DNA from: Nodularia sp. LEGE 06071
Lineage (GTDB): Bacteria; Cyanobacteriota; Cyanobacteriia; Cyanobacteriales; Nostocaceae
DNA length: 64,000 nucleotides
NCBI RefSeq assembly: GCF_015207755.1
Contig: NZ_JADEWH010000003.1
Span: forward strand, 1-64,000
Reading direction: 5' to 3'
Every line of letters starts with the position of its first letter. Within the stretch, counting starts at the first letter, position 1. The position numbers and the translations under genes are program-made. Of this stretch, positions 34,251 to 43,000 are shown one piece after another. The notes under the pieces were generated by a model that saw nothing but the letters and a program-made list of their open reading frames with translations, searched no databases and was not told the origin of the DNA.

Positions 34251-34455
34251 TCTTGCCGTATCCTCATAATCAATATTTTCCATTGTAATTTTAGCCTCAA
34301 ATTTAGCCAAACATCAGCAGCTAAAGTCAGTCTCAGAGGCGGTTTATGGATTTAAAGTGCTTTCAAGGTTCGTAGTCAGGACTTTAGTCCTCTCTATCTC
34401 CGGTTTACCTGAAAATACTTATATAGCAATTCCCATTCAAGTGAGGTACAAGCAG

Positions 34456-34553
34456 TAATAATTAAACGCAGATGTACGCAGATATAGACGCGTTAGCGGC
34501 TTGCCGTAGGCTACGCGGATAGTTTTGTACTTGATTAGACTAGGAAATGCTAT
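34456..34553. repeat. dispersed repeat, long form (98 bp) with inserted palindrome
   Basis: The same ends as the 71-bp repeat at 26636, but after GCAGATA it carries an extra 27 bases (TTAGCGGCTTGCCGTAGGC region) before CGCGGATAG. It is a repeat within a repeat. The rest of the spacer 34251-34621 shows no gene. Confidence 0.7.
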
Positions 34554-34621
34554 ATGTGTAAATTTGTGGTTAATTACTGCTGAGGATTGATTAATGAAAA
34601 AACGTGATTGTGTAGCAAACT

Positions 34622-34963
34622 TTAAAAGCGGACTTTACCAGTATTTAATAATTGATATCCAGATACTAACGCGCCTAAAGCCACTAACAAATTCCACAAG
34701 CTGGTTGGTTTAAAAAATACGCGCCCGTTAAAGAAAACAAACACTAAACCAATAGCTAGCAAGAAATATCCGAAATTACCAGTTTCCCTGCGGAAGAATA
34801 ACAGTGAAAAGATTCCTGAGATGATTGCTAAACCTGAGAGAGTGGCGGGAAATCGGTAGTAAAAGGAATAGTAACTGCTGACAAATATGATGTTTTGAGC
34901 AAAAAAGTAAATGCCTACCAAGAGTAGACCTAAACCTATGATTTTGATTAAAAGCCTGCTCAT
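34622..34963 (-). CDS. small multi-helix membrane protein
   Basis: 113 residues with four hydrophobic segments (about 7-28, 41-58, 64-81, 88-105) separated by short basic loops. It starts MSRLLIKIIGLGLLLVGIY, with a positively charged N-terminus. No catalytic motif is present. It resembles small uncharacterised cyanobacterial membrane proteins. It has its own spacer on both sides, so no operon is implied. Function unknown. Confidence 0.6.
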   Translation of the reverse strand: MSRLLIKIIGLGLLLVGIYFFAQNIIFVSSYYSFYYRFPATLSGLAIISGIFSLLFFRRETGNFGYFLLAIGLVFVFFNGRVFFKPTSLWNLLVALGALVSGYQLLNTGKVRF

Positions 34964-35131
34964 ATTGTTTAATTATTGAGTAGATGAAGCAAATGATACA
35001 CTTAATTGTATGGGAATTTTCAGCAAAATACTGAATTTCATAAAATTTAATTTTACTTAATTTAAAGTTGATTCAGTAAATATACTGTTTTCAAATTTGC
35101 ATTATCTGCTATGTGTAATTGCTACTTTCAC

Positions 35132-35989
35132 CTACTCAGTAGTCAGGACTAAAGAAAGAGCTAGTTGATAAAGTTGGCGACGGGGTAGAGATGTGATTTT
35201 GGCTAATTGACGGCTGGCTTGCGATCGCGATATTCCCTGACTCATAATGTCGAGTAATTCGGATTTTAATTGTTCTTCTGTGAGTTGGGGTAGACTGGCA
35301 GTAATTCCGGACAGAACTAGGGTATATTCGCCTTGGGGTTCACGTTGGCTGTAATGAGCGATCGCTTCGGCAATGGTTCCCCGCCAAAATTCCTCGTACA
35401 ATTTAGTTAACTCTCGTGCCAGGACAATTTGGCGATCGCTTCCCCAAACTGTGGCAAAGTCTTGTAAACTGTCTCGCAAACGGTGCGGTGATTCGTAGAA
35501 AATTAACGTGCGGGGTTCTGCCTGAATCAATTCTAAGTATTCCCGGCGTTTTTGTGCTTTGGCTGGAAGAAAGCCTTCAAAAACAAACCTGTCTGTAGGT
35601 AAGCCGGCAGCACTTAAAGCCGTAATTGCGGCACTCGCCCCCGGAATAGGCACAACTGTTACACCCGCCTCAACACAAGCTTTCACCAATTCATATCCAG
35701 GATCAGAAATTCCCGGCATTCCGGCATCACTCACTAAAGCGATCGCCTGCCCATTTCCCATATACTCTAATAATTCCGGGATGCGGCTATGGCTATTGTG
35801 TTCGTGGTAACTTATCTGCGGTGTTTTAATTTGAAAATGTTGTAGTAGTTTTCCCGTGTGGCGAGTGTCTTCGGCTGCAATCAGATTTACCGTTTGCAAA
35901 ATTCGCACAGCCCGAAAGGTCATATCTTCCAGGTTGCCAATTGGTGTACCGACGATGTAGAGTGTTCCTGGTTTGGGGTCAGTCTGCAT
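35132..35989 (-). CDS. rsmI: 16S rRNA (cytidine-1402 2'-O) methyltransferase
   Basis: 285 residues from the ATG at 35989 (MQTDPKPG); an upstream start would add ten residues that overlap the divergent promoter. TLYIVGTPIGNLEDMTFRA, AAEDTRHTGKLL and SDAGMPGISDPGYELV are the SAM-binding tetrapyrrole-methylase-like signatures of RsmI. It modifies C1402 in the decoding centre with RsmH. It is divergent from the PfkB kinase gene, with only about 30 bp between the starts, so the promoters must overlap. Confidence 0.95.
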   Translation of the reverse strand: MQTDPKPGTLYIVGTPIGNLEDMTFRAVRILQTVNLIAAEDTRHTGKLLQHFQIKTPQISYHEHNSHSRIPELLEYMGNGQAIALVSDAGMPGISDPGYELVKACVEAGVTVVPIPGASAAITALSAAGLPTDRFVFEGFLPAKAQKRREYLELIQAEPRTLIFYESPHRLRDSLQDFATVWGSDRQIVLARELTKLYEEFWRGTIAEAIAHYSQREPQGEYTLVLSGITASLPQLTEEQLKSELLDIMSQGISRSQASRQLAKITSLPRRQLYQLALSLVLTTE

Positions 35990-36019
35990 GAGTGAAAAAA
36001 TAAGAGCTAGGGTACACAA

Positions 36020-36895
36020 ATGACTAATCGAAAATCTCAGCGGGGGTTATTTGTGGGTTTAATCACCTTGGATTTAATTTACCTCGCCGATTCTGCCCCT
36101 AGAAATAATCAGAAAATTGTCGCTATTGACTATACTTTAGCAGCCGGTGGACCAGCTACAAATGCGGCTGTTACCTTTAGTTATTTAGGTAATCAAACTC
36201 AAGTTTTGGGTGTGGTGGGTTCTCATCCGATGACACAACTGATTCGGGGCGATTTGGCAAATTATCAAGTGGCGATCGCTGATCTTCAACCTAATATAAG
36301 TACAGCACCACCTGTCTCTTCCATCATTATCACCCAAGGCACAGGTGAACGAGCCGTGGTTTCGATAAATGCTGCCAAAACTCAAGCCAGCAGTACATCT
36401 ATCCCGCCAGATATTTTACAAGATATTGATATTATCTTAATTGATGGTCATCAGATGGCCGTTAGCCACATCATAGCCGAAAAGGCTAAAGCTAAAAATA
36501 TCCCCATAGTTATTGATGGTGGTAGTTGGAAACCAGGATTTGAGCAAATTTTGCCTTTTGTTGATTATGCGCTGTGTTCGGCAAATTTCCATCCCCCTAA
36601 TTGCCACACTCCAGCCGAAGTGTTTGCCTACCTAAGTGCATTTAACATTCCCCACATCGCCATTACCCAAGGGGAAAACCCCATTGCATATTTATCTTCT
36701 ACTCAAATCGGGGCTGTGGATGTACCCCAAATTCAGCCAGTGGATACCCTGGGGGCGGGAGATATTTTCCACGGTGCATTCTGTAATTACATTTTACAGG
36801 CAAATTTTACTGATGCCTTAGCACAGGCTGCAAAGATTGCTGCTGACTCTTGTCAATTTTTTGGCACGCGTCGTTGGATGGAAAGTGCTGAGTAG
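36020..36895 (+). CDS. PfkB-family sugar kinase
   Basis: 291 residues. The glycine pair AAGGPATNAAV (about 41-51) and the anion-hole signature DTLGAGDIFHGAF (about 241-253), with its catalytic Asp, define the PfkB/ribokinase family. It phosphorylates a sugar or nucleoside; the substrate cannot be told from sequence. It starts at ATG 36020. The CysQ-like gene follows 31 bp after its stop, so they probably form an operon. Confidence 0.88.
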   Translation: MTNRKSQRGLFVGLITLDLIYLADSAPRNNQKIVAIDYTLAAGGPATNAAVTFSYLGNQTQVLGVVGSHPMTQLIRGDLANYQVAIADLQPNISTAPPVSSIIITQGTGERAVVSINAAKTQASSTSIPPDILQDIDIILIDGHQMAVSHIIAEKAKAKNIPIVIDGGSWKPGFEQILPFVDYALCSANFHPPNCHTPAEVFAYLSAFNIPHIAITQGENPIAYLSSTQIGAVDVPQIQPVDTLGAGDIFHGAFCNYILQANFTDALAQAAKIAADSCQFFGTRRWMESAE

Positions 36896-36926
36896 TAGAC
36901 TTAGTTAAGTAATTAAGGCCGAATTA

Positions 36927-37778
36927 ATGAAAGATTTGCAAGAAATATTAGCGATCGCCCGTGAAGTCAGTTGGGGAGCATCAGATATACTTAAGTCTTA
37001 TTACCACGGTACAGCCAAAGACTCTAATCTAGATGTGCAGTACAAACAGAATGAGCCTGTAACCGTTGCCGATGTAGCAGTGAGTCAATATATTCTGCAA
37101 AAGCTACAAGCAGCTTTAGGTCATGAAGATTTTGCCTATATCAGCGAAGAAACCTATAAATCACAACTTAGTCAAGAATCCCCTGAATGGGTGTGGATTA
37201 TTGATCCTTTGGATGGTACGCGAGACTTTATTGACAAAACTGGCGACTATGCCATTCACATCGCTTTAGTCAAACAAACCCGTCCAGTTTTAGCAGTAGT
37301 TGCCGTACCGGAAACTGAAAAGTTATACTTTGCTACCAAAGGTGGGGGTACATTTGTCGAAACCCGTCATGGATTTTTCCCCATTCAAGTGTCATCAGGT
37401 AAGCCAGTCGAAGATTTAACTGTAGTTGCCAGTCGCTCTCACCGGAATGAATCTTTAGAATACTTATTACAAAACTTGCCTTGTCAAAATCACAAATCTG
37501 TTGGTAGTGTAGGGTGCAAAATTGCCGCTATCCTAGAACAACAAGCGGATATCTATATTTCTCTTTCCGGGAAATCTGCCCCTAAAGATTGGGATATCGC
37601 AGCCCCAGAACTAATTTTAACAGAAGCTGGTGGTAAATTTACTCACTTCGATGGCAGTTTGTTAGCATACAACACAGATGATATTAATCAATGGGGCGGT
37701 TTGCTGGCCAGTAATGGTGAGCATCACCAAGTCCTATGTGACACGGCAGAAAAGTTATTAGCAGAGTTCTCTGGTTAA
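36927..37778 (+). CDS. cysQ: 3'(2'),5'-bisphosphate nucleotidase / inositol monophosphatase family
   Basis: 283 residues. The metal-binding motifs EPVTVADVA (about 43-51), SEE (near 74), WIIDPLDGTRDFI (about 90-102) and DWDIAAPELILTEAGG (about 213-228) are those of the lithium-sensitive phosphatase family. The overall length and the DGTRDF block favour CysQ, which removes the 3' phosphate from PAP in sulfate assimilation. Inositol monophosphatase activity is an alternative. It is probably co-transcribed with the PfkB gene. Confidence 0.75.
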   Translation: MKDLQEILAIAREVSWGASDILKSYYHGTAKDSNLDVQYKQNEPVTVADVAVSQYILQKLQAALGHEDFAYISEETYKSQLSQESPEWVWIIDPLDGTRDFIDKTGDYAIHIALVKQTRPVLAVVAVPETEKLYFATKGGGTFVETRHGFFPIQVSSGKPVEDLTVVASRSHRNESLEYLLQNLPCQNHKSVGSVGCKIAAILEQQADIYISLSGKSAPKDWDIAAPELILTEAGGKFTHFDGSLLAYNTDDINQWGGLLASNGEHHQVLCDTAEKLLAEFSG

Positions 37779-37861
37779 GACTAATAGCAATTGATTAGAA
37801 AAACAAATGTCTTAATTAGTACGTATTCTAAATACTTGAATCAAATAGGCGATCGCTTGTT

Positions 37862-37917
37862 AATATACATATTTATGTTGGACACTGGCAGAACTAACAG
37901 CGATAAATATGTATATT
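37862..37917. promoter_or_regulatory. perfect 15-bp inverted repeat upstream of the 253-aa gene
   Basis: AATATACATATTTAT (37862-37876) and its exact complement ATAAATATGTATATT (37903-37917) enclose 26 bases. It may be a regulator site or a cruciform, or it may end the CysQ-like transcript, whose stop lies 84 bp before. No function established. Confidence 0.5.
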
Positions 37918-37985
37918 CTTGTATACTCACAAAATGTGGAGGATACTATTAGTCTGCAAGTTCTGGCTCAGGATTATCACGAAAA

Positions 37986-38747
37986 ATGTTGCGCGTTTAT
38001 CATCTCTTTCTTGGTGTTATTTTATTGGCTTTAACTCCAGTCGGAGTCAAAACTATTCTCCCCCGGTTTTCGACTACAGTTGTAGAAAATCCGAGTTCTG
38101 TAGCAATCAAAACTCAAACTAAATCGCCTCAAACCACTGCTTCAAAAACTCCCAATCCCAGACAAGGAAATACTTGGAATAAAATTTTGGGAAACACACC
38201 TACCCCAAATGGCTGGGAAGTTGTCCCTTGTGAAGGAAACGACCCCCTGCTGTGTGTTTCTTCCCAAGGAAAACTTTTGGGTACAGTGGAAATCGGCGTT
38301 TACTCGGTGAAAAACAATCCCAATTTCCAAAAAAATCTCAGAGATGCGGGTATTCCACTCGATTCTCAGGTGGATTATCAAAGTCCTGAGTACCAAAACA
38401 AGTTATTGACAGCACTCAAAGCTTGGGTTGCAGATTTGAATAGTAATTTTCTCAAAGACCGTCAAAATACCGATAAAAACCAAATTGTGTTCTCAGCCTA
38501 CCCACCACAACCGGCATCAGTTGGTAAACTTCAAGGAATACGCTACGGGTTTGTAGGAATCAAGCCAGAGGGTGGAGTACAAGAGCAACATCTCAGTCAT
38601 GTTGCCTTCGATGGTACGGCTATCTATGTAATTACCACAGCTTTTGCTCCAGACTCGATCGCAGGTAAATTTGATCAACTGGAAAATTTAGCAATTTTTC
38701 AACCTTACTTTTGGGCGATCGCAGCTGATTTGAACTTGCCTATATAG
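37986..38747 (+). CDS. probable membrane-anchored or secreted protein
   Basis: 253 residues. The N-terminus (about 4-26) is a signal peptide or anchor, followed by a Thr/Pro/Ser-rich linker (about 30-65) and a globular domain. Two Cys (PCEGNDPLLCV) are eight residues apart and could form a disulfide in the periplasm. The block GIRYGFVGIKPEGG and DGTAIYVITTAF suggests a small beta domain. I do not recognise it. It starts at ATG 37986, after a 15-bp inverted repeat. Confidence 0.6.
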   Translation: MLRVYHLFLGVILLALTPVGVKTILPRFSTTVVENPSSVAIKTQTKSPQTTASKTPNPRQGNTWNKILGNTPTPNGWEVVPCEGNDPLLCVSSQGKLLGTVEIGVYSVKNNPNFQKNLRDAGIPLDSQVDYQSPEYQNKLLTALKAWVADLNSNFLKDRQNTDKNQIVFSAYPPQPASVGKLQGIRYGFVGIKPEGGVQEQHLSHVAFDGTAIYVITTAFAPDSIAGKFDQLENLAIFQPYFWAIAADLNLPI

Positions 38748-38760
38748 GTATAATATCTAA

Positions 38761-38896
38761 AATAAATTACCCAAAAATTGTAGAGCGGGTTACGCTGCGC
38801 TAACCCACCATAAACTTCAGGATAATTGTGGGTTAAGGACTAATGTCCTCACCCACCCTACAAATTAATTGAGAATTTTATTCCTTGGAAGTCCCT
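38761..38896. repeat. dispersed repeat, full copy (136 bp)
   Basis: It begins AATAAATTACCCAAAAATTG and ends ATTCCTTGGAAGTCCCT. The left part carries GGGTTACGCTGCGCTAACCC; the right part carries ACCCACCCTACAAATT. A 110-bp relative lies at 54308-54417. The remaining spacer to 39346 has no gene. Confidence 0.7.
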
Positions 38897-38953
38897 GATC
38901 GAAAATAGAGCGATCGCCTTGGCTTGAGATTTTAGATGACATTTTTTTTACAG

Positions 38954-38978
38954 CCGCACTTATAAGTGCGGTTTTTTT
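38954..38978 (+). terminator. strong intrinsic terminator
   Basis: CCGCACTT and AAGTGCGG form a stem around TA, followed by TTTTTTT. It lies 207 bp after the only upstream gene on this strand, so it may also end an unannotated small transcript. Confidence 0.75.
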
Positions 38979-39346
38979 GTTTGTGTTTGTATTGTTGAGC
39001 GCAAAGTGGACATCTCAAAATTATTTTGATTTAAAATTAAGTAAATTTACTACGTAAAGTAGGTTGTATTAATTTTAATGTATTAAAAAAAATTGAATTA
39101 GGAAACTTTTTCAATAAAATTACGCTTATTTTTTCAAAAAAAGTGTTCAATACTACTTAAATGGGCTAAATTGCTGCATTCAAATCTACGCTAAAGCAGT
39201 TTTCATTGAGATGGAGTACAGATTTATCCGTGTTCATCTGTAATCCATTATTTTCTGATCTACTACATTCACTTGCAAATTGCTGTAATTAAACACAATC
39301 TCAGGGAATGCTACATATTAATTGTTGAAATCAGGAGATTTAAATA

Positions 39347-40057
39347 ATGAAAGAAGTTCTTGAATTGATTGAAAAGAGGAAGCAAGAATTTGCCCAGTTA
39401 TCGTTATTTAAATTTATGCAAGATAAAAGTATAGACCCAATCCAACGACTGGCTTGGGCTCCTTGCTTAGCTCCTTTTTCAATGGGTTTTGGACAATTGA
39501 ATAGATTAGATTTTCGGAAAGAACCAACTAACGATCCAATTCAGTTAATAATTAATCAACATACTTATGAAGATGATCATCACTGGCAATGGTTTCTAGA
39601 AGACCTAGAAAAACTGGGTTTGAATCATTCCATGAAGTTTAGTGCAGCTGTGAATTTTTTTTGGGGCGAAGAAACAGAAAAAACACGCCAGATATGCCAT
39701 CAGATTGCACTACATACTTTTCAAGCAGAGCCTATACTTGTGCTAGCAGCAATTGAAGCCATAGAAGCCACAGCTAAGGTAGCTTTGTCGCTGACTGCAC
39801 AAGTAGCAAAAGAACTCCAAGAAGATACCAAGCAAAATTACCGCTATTTTGGTCAGCATCATTTCTGTTTGGAAAGTAGTCACACCGTCGGCACAGATAA
39901 TTCGCAACAGTTTGTTGCAAATTTACAACTTACAGAAGAGCAAAGAGCTAAAGCCTTTGAGTTAGTAGAAAAAGTGTTTGAGGTTTTTTCAGAAAGTATG
40001 GAAGAAATAATGGCATATGCCAAAAAATATCCGATAAAGCAAGGGTTAACAGTTTAA
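39347..40057 (+). CDS. probable heme-oxygenase-like fold protein
   Basis: 236 residues, all helical, no signal peptide. The pattern HTYEDDHHW (about 64-72), a Glu-rich AIEAIEATAK helix and HHFCLESSHT (about 173-182) is like that of heme-oxygenase-like diiron oxidases and related redox proteins. I make this call from spaced His/Glu residues, not from full homology. The GGAGAT ribosome site fits the ATG. It ends five bases before the end of the giant kinase on the other strand. Function not assigned. Confidence 0.5.
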   Translation: MKEVLELIEKRKQEFAQLSLFKFMQDKSIDPIQRLAWAPCLAPFSMGFGQLNRLDFRKEPTNDPIQLIINQHTYEDDHHWQWFLEDLEKLGLNHSMKFSAAVNFFWGEETEKTRQICHQIALHTFQAEPILVLAAIEAIEATAKVALSLTAQVAKELQEDTKQNYRYFGQHHFCLESSHTVGTDNSQQFVANLQLTEEQRAKAFELVEKVFEVFSESMEEIMAYAKKYPIKQGLTV

Positions 40058-40061
40058 TAAA

Positions 40062-43000
40062 TTAAGCTGGTTGTATGGAAATTGGAATTTCAATTACGAA
40101 CTCACTTCCCTCTGTTAATGTGGAATCACAGGTTAACCGACCTTTGTGTTTATCCACGATCACCTGATAACTAATAGACAATCCCAATCCCGTCCCACTA
40201 CCTACGGGCTTAGTAGTGAAAAATGGGTCAAATATTTTTGGCTGTACCGTTGCTGTCATACCATAAGCGTTATCAGCAATGATAATCCTCAGCATATTTG
40301 CATCTATAAGTTTCGTAGAAATCCTAATTATGGGATTGTCTCTTGTTTTTTTGTTAATTAATGAATCTTCTAAAGCATCAATGGCATTGTTTAATATATT
40401 CATAAATACCTGATTTATTTGACTAGCAAAACAAGTAACTTTCGGAAGTTTTGCGTAATTTTTGATCACTTGAATTTCTGGGTAATCATTCCGGCGGTGG
40501 AGTCTATGAGCTAAAATCATTAAGGTGTTTTCAATCCCTTCGTGAATATCTACAGATTTCATTTCAGATTCATCGAGGCGGGAAAAGTTGCGTAAGCCCA
40601 GAATAATATTCTGTATCCGTGAACTTCCCGCCTTCATGGAGTTAAGAATTTTCGGCAAGTCTTCGGCAATAAAATCCAAGTCAATCGCTGCGGCTTTCTC
40701 TTTAACTAGATTTGAAGGGTGAGAATATTCTTGTTGATAGACAGTGAGCAAATTGAGTAAATCTTGCATATACAGATTGACATGGGCAATATTGCCATGA
40801 ATAAAGTTGATGGGATTATTGATTTCATGGGCAATTCCCGCCATCATTTGCCCCAATGAAGACATTTTTTCACTTTGAATCAATTGGGTTTGGGTACTTT
40901 TTAATTTTGAGAGTGCTTGTTGCAAACTTTGATTTTTTTCGTTGATTTGCTGCGTTCTTTCCTCTACTTTTTCTTCTAATTGCTGATTCGCTTTTGCCAA
41001 ACTTGTATAAAGCATGGCATTCTCTAGGGAGATGGCGGCTTGGGTGGTGAGCAGTTTCAGGACTTCGACGCGATCGCCTGTAAATGCTCCTGTGGTCAGA
41101 TTATTTTCCAGATAAATAATCCCCAATAATTTACCTTGATGAATAATGGGAATACATAGCAGACTCTGAGGTTGCTGAGTGAGAATGTAGCGATCGCCTG
41201 CTAAGGATGTGACAGTTTGAGCATCATCGGTGACAAATACTTCCAGAGTGCGTTTGACGTATTTAATCAAAGGAACGGGAACATCTGCGCTCAACTCTAG
41301 GTTCATTGATGGAAAATTTGTCACCATAGTCTCAGTATTTGAACTAGAAGCAACAGCAGTGACAATTAACTGTAATTCTTCATCTTCGCTGAGAATCAAA
41401 GCAGATTTAGAGGCTCCCGCGTTTTCCATCACAACTTGCATCATCGTAGCAAGGAGTTTATCCAGCTCAATTTCCTCAGAAAGTGCTTGAGAAGCTTTGA
41501 TGACAGCAGCCAAATCTAAAGAATCTGAAATACTTGTTTTAGAGTTAATAGTTGTTTGATGATTGCTAGAACTTAATATAGACTCATCAATAGAATCAGT
41601 CGTATTTTCACTCCTATGGAAGCTAGATTTGTTTAGCTGGAGTAGAGGATCTAGGAATTGGGGATAGCGTTTGACCAAATCATTAACTTTAGCTGTTGCT
41701 CCCCAGCGAATGTAGCCATAGTAAGCATCAATTAAATAAATTTGAGCAATTTTCGTTTTTCCCCATTCGAGATAAAATTTAGCTGCAAGTTCGTTAGCCA
41801 GAGCTTCTTCATTAATATACTCATGCTCGTGAGCGAGAGAAATCGCTTGATCGTATAATTCTATTGCTTGGAGATATTCACCTGTCACTCGATATCTTTC
41901 TGCTTCTACTAAATAAAACTTATGCAGATAATTCATGGGAGCATGATGTGCGAATTGCTGTAACTTTACTTGGTTATCTGCCACCTGTTGAAGTAAAATA
42001 TCTGGCTCCTTTTCAACGGTTGGATATATAGCCAAAGCTGCTAGAGAATCATAAAAATAAAATATAGGTACGGTTATAAACCCGGTAGTTCCTGCTAAAT
42101 ATTGTTTTGCTTGAATACCATTTTGTTGAGCTTCAAGAAAGTTACCGAATAAATAACAGAGGGTGAGTTTATATAAATAGTAATAGTGCAGTCCACAAAG
42201 ATCATTCGCTTTAATCAGCAGAAATAGTGATGCCTTCTCATTATATTCTTCGCCTATGAGATCATAGGCATTATCAGGATGATCTAATAAAATAAGAATT
42301 GTTTGCAAATATATTTGACAATAGCGCAATGTGGTTGCTTGCTTCAGATTTTTTAGTACATGAGTATAATTTATCAGTTCTTCTTTTATGGTTGTTAATT
42401 CCTTTCCGATAAAATATGGGTGCTGAAAAAGATCCTTTATACAGTAGCCAACAAATTCTAAATTCCCTGTTTCTAATGCAGTTTTATATACCTCTAATAA
42501 AATTGGTAAAGTTTCCTGAATGTGAGATTTTATATGAAAAATAAATCCGGCTAAAACATACAATGTCCTAGCTTTAATATTTGAGCAATTCAATTTATAA
42601 ATTAATTTAAGAGCTAAATTACCAAATTGAACTGCTGCGGAAGCATTATCCTGAAATCCGTTTAAAAGAATGCCATAACAGGCATAGCAATAAGCAGACA
42701 AAGGAGCATTTCCGTACTGCATTGATAATTTAATCTGAGACAAAATAATTAGTGGAAATAATGAAGGATCTGCAATATAAGCCGCAGCACTCATACTGGA
42801 GACAATGCGAATAATTGCCAGTTGGTTTGCAGAGGTCATTAACGGCAAGTCGATCAAATCTTCAATACTTTTATCTGCAAGCAGTAATGTAGTTTCTTTA
42901 AGAGCTTTTTGAATATCACTTTCGCTCGGTGAATCGGGAAAAGTTAGACCAAAATGTTGCAATACTTGCCTGGCGATCGCGATTGCTTCCAACAATCTAT

